Shown: positions 39,450-50,539 of the stretch, piece after piece
Layout: each line of letters opens with the position of its first letter
How positions within the stretch are numbered: position 1 is the first letter of the stretch
From: Chondrus crispus
Lineage: Eukaryota; Rhodophyta; Florideophyceae; Gigartinales; Gigartinaceae
Assembly (NCBI RefSeq): GCF_000350225.1
Contig: NW_005179015.1
Location: forward strand, 535,716-599,715
Length of the DNA: 64,000 nucleotides
Direction of reading: 5' to 3'
Translations under genes and position numbers: made by a program
Notes under the pieces: generated by a model
Seen by the model: only the letters and a program-made list of their open reading frames with translations
Told to the model about the DNA's origin: nothing
The model's database searches: none

Positions 39450-40251
39450 AGCGCTTCGAAACCCAAGCAGGGATGAGGTTATTGAAGCCAAAAAAGACTT
39501 CCCGATGAAGTTGTCAGATTACCTTAATTGGTTTGATGACAGTGAGCTGTACAGAGCATGCTCGATGTTGCAAGATCTAATCACAACATCTCAAGGAGCT
39601 GAAAGTGGTATGTCCGCCGCCCTTGCCAAACCACATCAGGACAGTGGAGCCGCGAAAGATGCTGGAGAAAGTTGTGTCGACACAGCGAACTGCCTTTTTG
39701 AAACGGCAAGCAACTGCAATGAACTGCAAGATTCCCGTACCACCTCACATTGAACAACGTCTGCGCTACTCATTCAGAGATCAAGAGTTTATAAGGAGTC
39801 TGTTAGGTTTGTAGAGGGAACGGGGCAAATGGAGGCGACGATACGAAGCGTGGTGGACGGAACGCGTTTGAGGCATGTAGTCATGAGTTCAGAGCCAAAA
39901 ACGCCCCCTTCATGCGGCATGCATTCACGAGATGGTTCCGGTTTTCCTTGCTATCACGTAACGGCTGTCATATGTGAGAAGTACGGATCTAAAAATTTGT
40001 ATAAGCACGTTGCGCGGCGACATTTGATGAAAGCATGGAAAGAGAATTACTACAGCTTGTGTTACTCAATGCCGGCGCAATACTCTGTTGACAAAGTTAT
40101 CAAACAAGCGAAACGGTTAGTAGCTTTTGGTCAGAACTTAAGAACTCCCAAAGCTATCCCTCCTCGTGGGAGGCCAGTGAAAAACGCGGGAAAACGTAAG
40201 AAGAGCTGGTATGAGAACGGACCTGCGCCATCAAAGAGGAAGTATACTTGA
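39427..40251 (+). pseudogene. MULE transposase, C-terminal part with SWIM finger
   Basis: After the shift, GVRMYDKALRNPSRDEVIEA and LSDYLNWFDDSELYRACSML hold the last part of the catalytic domain. Further frames carry a VVSTQRTAFLKRQATAMNC stretch. The frame 39,829-40,251 has a SWIM-type zinc site (SCGMHSRDGSGFPCYHVTAV) and a basic tail (RPVKNAGKRKKSWYENG). At least two frameshifts, so this copy is unlikely to be autonomous. Confidence 0.8.
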
Positions 40252-40389
40252 TCTCTTTGTCGTTCTGAGACGCATACTGTTCCTGATTGTGCACTGAGGC
40301 AGCTTTATGGGGATGAAAACACTAGGTAACATGCTTCAGTGGTATGGAAAATACTGTATGTAATTGTATGTAGATAGAGTGGGTAGAAG

Positions 40390-40675
40390 TTGCCGGTGTT
40401 TCGCATATGAAGTCACCCTATATTTCCACCTGAAATCACATCAATCTCAGAAAACGATCCAATGTCGCCATATAGACACAGATAAAGATCGGCATGTTTC
40501 AACATGTCGTTTTCTTAGGGCGACGTCACCCTCGGAATTGGATGAATGAGGAACGTCACCATTCAATGCCACCTCAATTGGGGTAGTCGCCCCCGAAACA
40601 CCCCCAGGGCTAGAACTTCACCTCCCCAGGGGCATCAAAAGCCGCACCTGTCACCCCAAGATCCACAAATGGCCC
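40390..40675 (-). repeat. MULE right terminal/subterminal region
   Basis: In inverted orientation it carries the same GGGTGAC/GGGGCGAC words as the left end and finishes with the 28-bp terminal repeat ending ATGGCCC. Confidence 0.7.
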
Positions 40676-40779
40676 TTAAAATAATTTGAGTGAAGAGCAA
40701 ATGTTCAGCTTTTTCAAAACTTTTACTTTGCACATTTTGGAAAAGCACTTGTCACTCAAAAACATTTTTGCACGCACCC

Positions 40780-41020
40780 TCCACCACATGTAGCGGTAGC
40801 GGCACGCACACGCCAACACGTGTTGCTGCACGCACAAGCATGCGCACGTGTAACTACTCGCGTACCTGTCTGCGTGGCACACTATTGTGCATGTACACAT
40901 GTGTTAGTACTGTTATACGGGTCATCGTCCCGCCCGTGTGAGACCATACACACGTGTCCGACGTATGAGTACGGGTACAACGCACCCCATGTCTACACGT
41001 AATACACTCGCCACGTTACT
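40780..41020. repeat. LTR-like fragment rich in ACGTGT
   Basis: CACACGCCAACACGTGTTGC, GCGCACGTGTAAC and CATACACACGTGTCCG recall the LTRs of element 3 (for example 24,600-24,665). The edges are unclear. Confidence 0.4.
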
Positions 41021-42600
41021 ACAGGAAGATGTTTCGGGGTCAGCATTTGTGTTTAGCCCGGATCCATTTCAATTACTACTTTGCAGTAATCTTAATATGG
41101 CTACTTTAAATGGAATCTGAGATGCTTTAACAAGTTATGAACCTCAAAACCACGATCCAATGCGATGTTGACGCTACAATAGCTCTGCGTGTCATGGCGG
41201 AACCCCAACCTGACCCGAATGTTTGTGTAAGTAACCTTCGCGCTGATCTTCCCCGCAAAGTTCTATACGCAAGGGAAATGTTACGAGGCCATACCGTTCA
41301 ATATCGACTTATCCGTGATTACCTTGTGGTTATGGGATTGTCATACAATCCGCACCCCACCACACACCGTATTTCTCACGGTCTGGTAACCATGCTATAT
41401 GTCGATGACACTGACCGTATGCTCGCCAATCAAGGTCTCACCAGTTCCGCCTCTAGGTCGACACAAGGAAGGCATCAATCGTTTCCACCGACATTTGATG
41501 CCCCAACTCCAAGATTGCTCACAATATTTCGTCAAGATTCAAAAAGGAGGACCGGTACACTGGAAAATCGGAGAAGATATTCATGATGCAATCAACAACT
41601 ATCGCGATTGTGCTGAAGATTTCCTCTTAAGTGAAGACGAAATGCTCCGATTCTTCCATAAGGTTTTGAGGGTGTAGCGGAAAGACACTTTCGCTCTAAC
41701 GTCATCTAACATGCGCAAGACTTCAATTCTTTACTTATGGTTAACGAGTTCAATAGTCTGACACGGCAAAATAAATTTCTTAAACGCCTCCACAATCTCC
41801 GACCTTCGCAAATTTTGGAGACGAAAAGAATCCCTGAGTCAGAAGCATTGGAAGAGCTTCGTGAAACAATCACAAAGTACACCCCACAAAGTCCCCCATG
41901 CACCAATCGGAACAAGACAAAACAGAGTATCTGCACGATGTCGTAATTGGAGTCAAGTGGACTAAGAGTGTATTAACGCAAAATTTGGCTGCCATACCCC
42001 TTTGTACATTTCAACAACTGTATACTGCCCTTGATGCCGCTTGGCCGCAAAATCAGAAGCAGAAAGAAGGACGCCGCCCTGATCAGCTTGTTATTCCCCG
42101 TACCCAGCCTTTGCCTCCCATCCCTGGTATTCATTTTCAACGTCAGAACACTTATGGCATCCCCCGCCGCCCCGTTGCCGCTTCTTCAAACCCAAGGACG
42201 CCATTTCTCACCAACGTTTTCCTTACCAACGTTTCTCCCACAACCCCACCCCGACCCCGAACAGTGCAGGCCGTTTCGGAAAAATACGTGCTTGTCACAA
42301 TTGTAGAAGTAAATATCGCCTCATTCCGGACTGTCCTCAGCCTATGGCTCTCAGAGAGAATGTGAGCCATATGCTACAGACCAGACCTGCTAAAAGAACC
42401 ACCTAAAAACTCTTCCAGGAAACAGAACATGCCCTACGGGCGTATGAGATCGACTTCACTGCCTTCACGGACGACCAGGCACAACACGACCCCGGTGAAG
42501 TGAACGATGATGAAGATTTCGCAGATCAGGCTGTCACTCATCATCAAGTCGCGGACACGCCAATCAAAGAAGAAGAAGTACTGTGGGATTCTGTATATAG
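41020..42600 (+). pseudogene. copia gag remnant
   Basis: Several broken frames. 41,898-42,365 gives HDVVIGVKWTKSVLTQNLAA and IPLCTFQQLYTALDAAW. The frame near 42,285 gives CHNCRSKYRLIPDC, a CCHC zinc knuckle in which the His is replaced by Arg. A plausible start lies near 41,025. Non-functional. Confidence 0.65.
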
Positions 42601-42618
42601 TCTGGATCCAATGGATTT

Positions 42619-43120
42619 TTGAGTAGCAGCAGTCAACACCCACAAAGTAAAACAACTTGTTTTGAGACTGTCTGTAGAAAGAAGCGGTGTAAATTAAAAA
42701 TCTACCACACCAACCGAGACCGTCGTCCTACACGAGCTAGGACGACCAACCACACGCCGAAGTGGAGTGGAGCTTGTTTTGACACTGGCACCCGGCGAAC
42801 CGTCATTGGCCTCGCCCAATCCAAAGCCTACTGGAGATTCACTGGCACCGGATTCAAGCCCAGGCCGAGCCGGATGAACTTCAGATTCGGTAGTGATTCC
42901 TGAGCTTCTCTTAGAACCATGAACATGTGTATCCTATTGCTGATGGGTACATAATTCGCGAACAGGTTGACATTTTCAAGGCCAATGTCCCCTTTCTTAT
43001 TGGACTTGACCTCTTGGACAAGTACCATATGTTCATTGATAGCGTGAACAACATGCTCCGATCTCCTAAGCCTGATCTATACGTGCCCCTTCTGGGCAAG
43101 CTGGGTCACATCTATCTCGA
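42619..43120 (+). pseudogene. copia protease remnant
   Basis: SGACFDTGTRRTVIGLAQSK (about 42,770-42,830) is an Asp-Thr-Gly protease start. After a frameshift, VDIFKANVPFLIGLDLLDKY is the second half. It leads into the GAG-pre-integrase region. Confidence 0.7.
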
Positions 43121-43189
43121 GTGGGATCACGCCTCCAAACACACCTCACCAAGCTGGACGGATCAAGCTTCATCGCGGTCTTCCCATCC

Positions 43190-44046
43190 CACATCAGAGA
43201 AACTCATGAATCTGCTTGCTTTGGCCCGCCCTTTTGAAGCTGATGAAGCCACCAAGCAGTTCCTGGAGTCTTCGGAAGCTTCTTGTGACACCTGTCAACG
43301 TCTTGGCCACACTCTTGTATGTTTTAAAGTATCGCTACCCAATGAACAGGATTTAAAGTTCAGTGACGAATTGTCCATTGACCTGATGTTTCTAGATGGA
43401 AAATCAGTACTTGACGTCATCGACACAGCCACTAGATTCTCCTCAGCCATTTTTAGACGCTCATGGCGCCACTTATGGCCAAAGCGTTGAAGGTGTTTGG
43501 CTAGCCTTCGTAGAAGACTGGTGTAACTTGTATAGTGGCCTTCCTAACGGACTCGCGTTGACCAAGGATCCAAATCTGATCGATGGCGCGTGATAACTTC
43601 ACAAATTGCCATTCAACTTCGCACATCTAGTTTAAAAGCCCACTCCTCGTTAGGGATTAGAGAACGTCTTGACGGACCGCTGCGAAGGGATTTTAAGAAA
43701 AGTACGGGCGGAAATCCCCGATGCTTCTCTGATCATTTTTCTCAAAATTGAATTCAAAGCAACGAACAACACAATCGGAGAGAACGCTCTAGTCCCTTCT
43801 CTATTAGTCTTCGGAATTGTTCTGCGCTTCCCAATCATAATTACGGAAATACATTCACAGCGAGAAAGAATGCAAATTCTTTCAACAGCGCGGATGGAAA
43901 TGATCGCAATCATCTCAGAACGACGTGTACTAGCTGCTCTGAATCGGAACATCCCTCCAGCTTCCGACCGTGTCTATAATCTTGGAGACGAGATTGTAGT
44001 CTTTTCTGAGCAAGGGAAGCAAGTGATTGGTCCAGTCATTGTTTGA
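43190..44046 (+). pseudogene. copia integrase remnant
   Basis: SEKLMNLLALARPFEADEA is the GAG-pre-integrase helix. CDTCQRLGHTLVCFKVSLPN completes the zinc finger. LSIDLMFLDGKSVLDVIDTA carries the first catalytic Asp. Further on, AHSSLGIRERLDGPLRR and LNRNIPPASDRVYNLGDEIV cover the C-terminal part. A piece of the core between about 43,450 and 43,630 is scrambled or deleted. Confidence 0.75.
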
Positions 44047-44289
44047 AATGTTGACGGACAATTGATAACTGTTCAGAACGGTGCAGGATCCTATAGACAA
44101 ACGTTCAACGAGTATCAAATCAAGCAATACTACGCTTCGCCTGAGTCTATTTTCCACCATCAAACTGCTCCATTTCGTAGTCGCAAAGCCCAACATTCAC
44201 CTAATAACGACTTTCTCACTGAAGTCATACATCCAAATGACCGACGTGCACAACTATTTGATAGTGCCAATCGAAAGGAAATGGAAGGA

Positions 44290-45010
44290 CTAATTTAACG
44301 AGATACTTGGAAGGTAGTCCTTCGCGATGAAATCCCGGACAACGCAAACATCTTGAATGGACGCTTCTTCCTTGCCATTAAAGACTCTGGAACAAGTAAA
44401 GAAGTTTGGGAAGCCAGCTACGTCGTACAAGGCCACAAGGATAAGATGAAACTGTCATTCGTTCACGACACCCCAACTGCGCGACTGTTCAGTGTCCAAC
44501 TACTTGTCGGTCTATTTGCTCTTTGACTTCAGACTTTTCTCAATCGATGTCACACAGGCATATTTACAGAGCGCAGAAGAGCTCTCCCGTGATGGCTATG
44601 TTAAACCGTCATCTGAGTTCGACTTGGATTCTATTCAACTCCAGAAACTACTCAAACCATTTTACGGACTAGCTGATAGTGGTGGCTACTGGGATACAAC
44701 ATTAAAGAATCACCTAGAGATGGGAACTTGGAATGAAGGCCAGTACAACAGATGCCGCCTTTTCTTTCAAACAAATTGGAAACATGCTTGATGGACTATG
44801 TGGTACTTATGTAGACGACTGTCGACAAGCCGGCACTGAAGAGTTTTGCCAACAGGCAAAATGTGTCGAAAGGAAGTTTAAATGCCGACCGAGGGACTAT
44901 GAAAAAGTCCAATTCGCAGGTGGCATTATGGAATCAATGCTTAACGGATTCTAAGTTCATCAGAAACACCACATCTCTAAGATAAACAAGATAAGCAAGG
45001 AAGACTCCTT
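44290..45010 (+). pseudogene. copia reverse transcriptase remnant
   Basis: Reads ILNGRFFLAIKDSGTSKEVW, ARLFSVQLLVGLFAL with RLFSIDVTQAYLQSA (first Asp), KPFYGLADSG and GLCGTYVDDCRQAG, the YVDD active site typical of copia. Frames shift several times. Confidence 0.84.
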
Positions 45011-45012
45011 CA

Positions 45013-45640
45013 ATGACTTCCGTTCAATTCGTGCTCAACTCTCTTGGGCTACTCGGTCCGGATATTGCATGTGCCATCGTACAGGCAGCTCAGGTTACTG
45101 AAGACCTCTTCAATTCGGACCCCACGAAGAACTATAAGGGACTCTTGTCCGTGGTAAAACATCTCCTTACCACTATAGATCTGGTCCTCAAAATCCCTAA
45201 GTTGGACAACAAAAGTCTTCGGTTACAAGTCTATTCCGATGCATCATACGGAAACAACTTTGACGGATCTTCTCAGTTCGGATATATCATTTTCCTTGCT
45301 GATGCAAACGATAATTGCCCACCATTTTTTGGTCGTCCCACAAATCCAAATGTGATCCGAGATCTGTCGTAGGAAGCGAAACAATGGCCTTTGCTAACAC
45401 TTTCGATATGGCTTTCGCAGTGAAAACCGAACTTCCCGACATGACATCGTTCGACATTCCGATCGTAATTCTTACGGATAGCCTATCCCTGTTTCATGTT
45501 ATCACAAAGGCAAAGATAACGTCCGAAAACCGACTAAGGATCGATGTTAAAGTTGTCCAGGATGAGTAACAGAGACACAAACTGCGCGCTATAGGCTTCA
45601 TTCGTACCGAGAAAACCCTGCAGATTCTTTGACCAAGGTC
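45013..45640 (+). pseudogene. copia RNase H remnant
   Basis: LRLQVYSDASYGNNFDGSSQ and FGYIIFLAD hold the first catalytic Asp and the strand after it. After a stop near 45,370, SETMAFANTFDMAFAVK and IVILTDSLSLFHVI complete the copia RNase H pattern. Confidence 0.82.
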
Positions 45641-45759
45641 AGGAAAAATGATACACTGATCAAACCGGTACAATGGTCAATTCTTACACGTCGTGTTGAA
45701 CAGTGGATCAATCGCAATTCGTGAACACATCGACAGATGTCACGAAAACGTTTTGGGAG

Positions 45760-46195
45760 TGTTAGACTTATTGACTAGACCACAGTAGATATATCATTTT
45801 TCTTCTTTATCAATATCAATTCAGATCAAACTGTGTTGGCTACATTGAGCTATCAAAAATGGAGTCCCTTTAGGACGGGCCACCTACAATTCTACCTGTT
45901 CAGGGTCTAACGGCTTAGAGGCATTTCATGGGTGGCGCAACCTCCCTTTTATGGTAGTGCCCCTACTTTTATTGTAGAGTCAATAGGACTATAAAGCCAG
46001 GTCGAAGACGCTACTCGTCTTCGACCTCAGCACATTCAACCACCTGAAACCATCACCTGACAACTCCGTCTCCTGACCTTGCTCACCCTCCCAGCGGTTC
46101 CGAGGCAATAGCCAGCCGCTTTATTTCCCCCCTTTTGGTAACCTAAATTACCACCCTTTTACTCCCTCACTAAAACTCCCTCCGGACCGCCCCGC
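45760..46195 (+). repeat. copia 3' LTR, truncated
   Basis: Starts TGTTAGACTTATTG right after a short purine run (GGGAG). Similar to 30475-30920, with the same TATA box (about 45,988) and the hairpin TCGAAGACG-CTACT-CGTCTTCGA. Similarity ends near 46,195, where the sequence changes to the Helitron 5' region. Confidence 0.8.
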
Positions 46196-46807
46196 TCGCT
46201 CGGTATGCCGAAAGTGGTAGCGTGGTGACCAGAGCCCTGGGCAAGGCAGCGATCGGTACTCTATGCCTGCGTAGTAATGGGTCGAATACGGAATTCCCTG
46301 CGAGACGTTTACTGGATTACTTGAGGGCATCCAGATAGTCCCTACGCGTCTATTGTACAGTGCGTTTAGTATATTGTGGTAGTCTGCCGCCGTTGAGAAA
46401 GCCTAATCCGGTAGCGCGCCATTTCTTGGTGCTACAGTATCGGGGTCGGAACAACGGCCTCCACAGAGCAATTTGCGAACGTTATTGGAACGTCGACATG
46501 GAAGATCAAACGCAGCCTCCGTCAACCTATAGAGGCTGCGAGAAGACCCAGTGTAGGTGCCGTTAGGAGCTTCGGGAATCCTAACCACCGCACTGAAAGA
46601 GGGAGGGCTCGTACTTAGCGACCCGCCCGGAAGAGGCTTGCCTTGCAAGACGCTCTCTCTAATACAGAGCTCCCAGGTAATAGAAATACAAAACGTGGTC
46701 GTACTCTCTTGGAGTATTCCTACTGTACCGTGTGTATAGTAGGACCATTATTCCATTTCTAATTCTTTTCGTTTTTTCTTCGTTTAAGTTGTGATTAAGT
46801 CTACGCC
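46196..46807. other. Sequence between copia LTR and Helitron ORF, no clear gene
   Basis: Only short ORFs. May be the 5' part of the Helitron. An inverted pair GCAGCCTCCGTC / TATAGAGGCTGC near 46,512-46,540 is the only structure noticed. Confidence 0.35.
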
Positions 46808-46941
46808 ATGCTGCCAAGAGATCCCTCTCCTTATATTATTGACGCCAGGGACGCCCAGGAGCGCTCGTGTGCGGCACGGTGTCCTGTACAACTAAGTGAG
46901 GAGGCCCTCGAGGATCGCAGACGACTTAACAGAGAACAAAT
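46808..46941 (+). pseudogene. Helitron N-terminal ORF, piece before element 2
   Basis: Starts MLPRDPSPYIIDARDAQERS and runs 44 codons to the insertion. Leaving out element 2 and one CAAAT copy joins it in frame with the ORF at 57956, giving a basic, Arg-rich N-terminus. The Helitron assignment comes from the downstream part. Confidence 0.7.
46937..46941. repeat. Target-site duplication CAAAT (left copy) of element 2
   Basis: Same five bases at 57953-57957. Confidence 0.9.
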
Positions 46942-47292
46942 TGTAGTGCATTGTACACTATGGCGGGACAACTGTCCCTAACCCGCCATAATCGCGCTCG
47001 CCGCCACCACGTGTACCACGGGTACACGTGGGCCCCATGTCTCCCGACCGGACCATACCGGTGGACACGTGTGATCCCTCTGCCACCCGTCGGGCCTATG
47101 GGGTCTTTTACTTGGTCCCTTCGGGGCTACACCAGTTATATTCTAGTTATCCTAATTTACAGTATAATTTAGCTTCGCCATGACGGCGACGGGGACTATA
47201 CTGTCAATCTGATAATCAAAGTAAAGAGGCACGAAGCCTCGGGTCTTTTACCTTGGTTTCTGGATTCCAGGTTGTAGCCTCGACTCGGTACG
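46942..47292 (+). repeat. 5' LTR of element 2, truncated
   Basis: Matches 57308-57658 closely and then stops at the centre of a perfect palindrome (47270-47311). About 290 bases found at the end of the 3' LTR are missing. Contains the hairpin CCACGTGTACC-ACG-GGTACACGTGG at 47007-47031. Confidence 0.85.
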
Positions 47293-47311
47293 TGCCGAGT
47301 CGAGGCTACAA
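47270..47311. repeat. Perfect 18-bp-stem palindrome at the 5' LTR deletion point
   Basis: GTTGTAGCCTCGACTCGG, loop TACGTG, CCGAGTCGAGGCTACAAC. The left arm is LTR sequence; the right arm is its inverted copy and replaces the rest of the LTR and the PBS. Confidence 0.88.
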
Positions 47312-47352
47312 CTGAGGAGAAACTCAACTCGCACACTGCCAAGATACGCGAG

Positions 47353-48030
47353 ATGTTGTACAGCCTTATTGCTGGTAAGATCGCCGCTCAGGCAGAGGTA
47401 CAGTCCCAACAGGGACGTGATCGCCTCGCTGCGCTAGAAGGCGTTATCACTCGAGCGTGGCAGAAGGACATCGGGTCCACCGTCGAAAAGACGCTCCTTC
47501 CTCTACGAGAGGAAGTAAATCGCCTGACTCAAGAAGTCAACGACCTCCGTCAGCACAACTTCGCCTTGGAATCGGCGCAAACTCGACCCGCCCCCGGTAG
47601 ACAAGGCGAGTCGACCGCGTCGAAGCCAAGATCTAACACGCAGTTACATGCGTTACAACCGTTGGACGAAAATCTACTGTTCGCCGACGTCACGAAATCG
47701 GCTCTCACGGCCGCCGCGATTCCGTTCCCCGATCCCCTGACGATGGAGGGACAACGGGATCCTATTCCAGACCTAGCAGCCGCCCAAGGCCCTTCGCCAA
47801 GATCGTCCCGCGACAAGGTCAAGACCGAAGGCCGCCGTCACAAGTCCGGCCACGGAAGCCGACCTGACCCGGAAGATTTCTCCGGATACTCGGGTGGATC
47901 CCCGCCCTCAGCTTCAGGATCCGACTCCGATTCGGACTCCGAAGCCGAGGCATTCACGGTACCACAACCGACCTTCGGCCCTAAGGCGAAGGGGGTCACG
48001 GTTTGGAAACCGACCAACCACCGCTTCTGA
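47353..48030 (+). CDS. Gag N-terminal region of element 2
   Basis: 225 codons. A coiled coil (residues about 10-75, LEGVITRAWQKDIGSTVEKT) is followed by a Ser/Asp-rich linker (SGSDSDSDSEAEAF). Same design as the gag start of element 1. ATG chosen as the first in the leader. The frame is lost before the capsid-like domain. Confidence 0.7.
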   Translation: MLYSLIAGKIAAQAEVQSQQGRDRLAALEGVITRAWQKDIGSTVEKTLLPLREEVNRLTQEVNDLRQHNFALESAQTRPAPGRQGESTASKPRSNTQLHALQPLDENLLFADVTKSALTAAAIPFPDPLTMEGQRDPIPDLAAAQGPSPRSSRDKVKTEGRRHKSGHGSRPDPEDFSGYSGGSPPSASGSDSDSDSEAEAFTVPQPTFGPKAKGVTVWKPTNHRF

Positions 48031-48060
48031 GGCGCGTGTAATTATCGAGCTTACCGTCTC

Positions 48061-49264
48061 GTGAATACCGAACCCACCGTCGATGCAAAGGTGTACGCAA
48101 CGACGCGTAAGCGCGTGCAATATCTCCTCGTCGTAATGGGAGAGTACAAGTTTAACGGGTCCGACCCGATTAAATTTATCAGCTTTTTGGCTAGATGTAA
48201 GGAGAATTTCGACAACGCAGAAATGTCGGAGGCCATGGCTCTCATGGCCTTGCCGCATCTCTTCAACCCGCCGGCGAAGGTGGCGTATGAATCCCATCGA
48301 GGATATTTCCGACGCAATCAAGGGATTGCGTCGTGGCCAGCAGCAGTGAACTGGTTGCTTCGTACGTATGCTACGAATATTCAGATAGAGCAAGCGCTCT
48401 CTGTAGTCTGGGATTTACGCCAAAAAACCGGCGAAGTTGAGACCGAGTATGCGACTCGTATGTTAACCTCCCTCGCGCGGTGTGGGGACATCCATTCCCC
48501 CTATGAATGCACCACCTTTGTTCATAGAGGGCCTCCTTCCAGCAATCAAGCCTTTGGTGCTCCAAGCAAGGGAGAATGGGCCCTGATACTCATTCGAAGA
48601 CACGGTGGCCGAAACCCGCGCTCAAGGGGCGGCCTACCGCGCGCAGACGGCTGGGACGAGAAGACGCGTTGACTTCGCGAGACCAGCCGCCAAGCAAGTG
48701 TTGGCGATGGCAGACAGTATGCCCTCATCGACAACCGCGGGTCTGACCCCGAGCTATCATGCCGGCCTGGACGCCGAGAATTTCCTCGCGAATGACGAGC
48801 CGTTCACCGCCGCGGCTGAGTCACCGTCATTTCCAACCAAGGGATCCTCATTCAACGACAAGGATTCGTTGTTCTACGGAGAGCGGCGGCCGGCCTACAA
48901 GGACCCGCCCCGGCTTCCGAGACCGCGCGAGAAGTCTCCCGGTTTTGCCGGTTGAGAGGGACCCCGGGACATGAAGACACCTTCCCCGCAAATCATCTGC
49001 TACAAATGCCACAAAGTCGGGGATGATATTAACCCCGACTGTAGCATGAAGGTGCGCGATGTGTCGCTCGTCCCTCATAATTTTGAGAAGCTCACGGCGG
49101 TACAGAAGGCCCGTGTTCCGGCAGACGCGTACTTGCGCGCCGTAGCCCTCCTCAGTTTCCAGGCTAATCGGCTGATCGCACCCGTCTTGCCGTCGAAGCC
49201 TCCCTCCGCTTCCGAGAAGTCAAGCCCTCCGTTGCGGAACAAGACCGCACCTCCGAAAAACTAG
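48061..49264 (+). pseudogene. Gag capsid-like region and damaged zinc knuckle, element 2
   Basis: 48,061-48,530 reads YKFNGSDPIKFISFLARCKE, EAMALMALPHLFNPPAKVAY and TEYATRMLTSLARCGD, the retrotransposon gag fold. After frameshifts near 48,530 and 48,955, CYKCHKVGDDINPDC (about 49,000) stands where the CCHC knuckle should be. The His is replaced by Asp and one residue is added, so zinc binding is probably lost. Confidence 0.78.
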
Positions 49265-49439
49265 GAGACTCACAGCTGAAAATCGCTGACATTCCATCGC
49301 GGGGTACGGCGTCAACCCCGCCCCCGAAGCCGGCGATCCGCGTCTTGGGACGGAGACACGCTCGCCAAGCGAGCCCCTCCAACCCCGATCCGATGGGCAT
49401 GGGGACGCTTCGCCGACCGTGGCGTCTTAGCAACGGGAG

Positions 49440-50534
49440 GCGCTCTCCCGATTACAAGGCCGTCGAGCCAGTTTATACCCTGTCTCGACGTAATTACAAG
49501 GTCTACGCCGACCTTGGGCTCACCCCTCCATCATGGTGCGACAACTCACCATCCTGGACACGGGTGCCGGCTCCAATTTTGTCCGCGCCGACACCCTGCC
49601 CAAAGGATGGGAGAGCTTAATCGATCCGGGAGAAGTCTCGACTATCGCCGACGCAGACGGGCGGCCGTTACGAACGAGCGGTTCCATCACCCTCGTTGTT
49701 CGACTAGCAACTCCCACCATGAAATGAAAATTCATCGTGTGCGAGCGCTTGGCAGCCCCTGTCATCCTGGGACGTGACTATAAAGACAAGTTTGTCGAGG
49801 CCATCTATCCACGTCGGAAGGTGGTCGAGCTCTATGATGGGACAAAAGTCCCCATCGTGAGAAAACTGGTAACCCGTCGAGCCGACGGGCCTCCGCTTCC
49901 CTCGTAGCAAGAGTATGAAAACGACCCGGGTCGAGTTTCCCCGAAACTCAAGGTGTCTCGTCCGGCTATCATACAACCAGGCACGCAAGTCGGGGTGAAT
50001 GTGACCAACGGTCGTACGGGTCTTTCCGTATTGGAACCCAACCCGCAGCTATGCGCAAAACACCGCGTCTCCTTGTCGAATGGGGTCGCGCACATCACCG
50101 CATTTCGAGAGTTCAAGGTCTTTGTGGCTAACTTCGCAACAGCCCCCAAGCGCCTCTCGAAGAACCAGGTGGTGGGGTACGTTACCCCTCATCCGTGTGC
50201 CATGATACGCACCGCGATGACTCTCGACGCCCTCCTAGCGGCGGAATTTACAGAAGGGGACGATCCCCAATCTGAGAAGGGGGAGAATCTCCCCCCGGCT
50301 TCGTCGAAAGAAGAACCCCAAGAGGTTGGCGCTGTCTCCATCCAAATCTGCCGTCGAATGTCCGTACTCAAATACGTGACATGCTTAAGCCATACTACGG
50401 TATGTAGAGTGGCGATCTCGGGGAAGTCCGGGCTACGCAGCACCGGATCGAACTCAACCCCGGCTCGAAGCTGTTTCGATGTCCGCCATATCGAGCTGGA
50501 CCACGTTCTCGACAAGCCGAACAAGACGCCGTAG
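49440..50534 (+). pseudogene. Protease region of element 2
   Basis: From 49,533 one frame reads QLTILDTGAGSNFVRADTLP (retropepsin active site), TIADADGRPLRTSGSITLVV and, past a TGA at about 49,725, CERLAAPVILGRDYKDKFVE. A second stop lies near 49,905. The spacer GVAHITAFREFKVFVANFAT resembles the same part of element 1. RT follows in another frame. Confidence 0.82.
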
Positions 50535-50539
50535 ATGGG

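Larger units (their letters stand above)
31870..40675 (+). mobile_element. Mutator-like element (MULE) carrying captured gene fragments
   Basis: The left end (from 31870, GGGGTCAAAGTGTAGATTTG) and the inverted right end (to about 40,675) share a 28-bp terminal repeat with mismatches. Both ends have several hundred bases rich in GGGYGAC. Inside are a cysteine-protease-like gene, a TFIIS fragment, an SLC4 fragment on the minus strand and the transposase. I could not identify a clean 9-bp target duplication; both flanks are AT-rich. The boundaries are therefore good to about 10 bases. Confidence 0.72.

Noticed and set aside
30475..46195. One copia element spanning both LTR copies with the MULE inserted in it
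   Set aside because: Possible, but the sequence after 31,079 shows no copia leader or primer site and the right LTR is cut short, so I cannot prove the two LTRs belong together.
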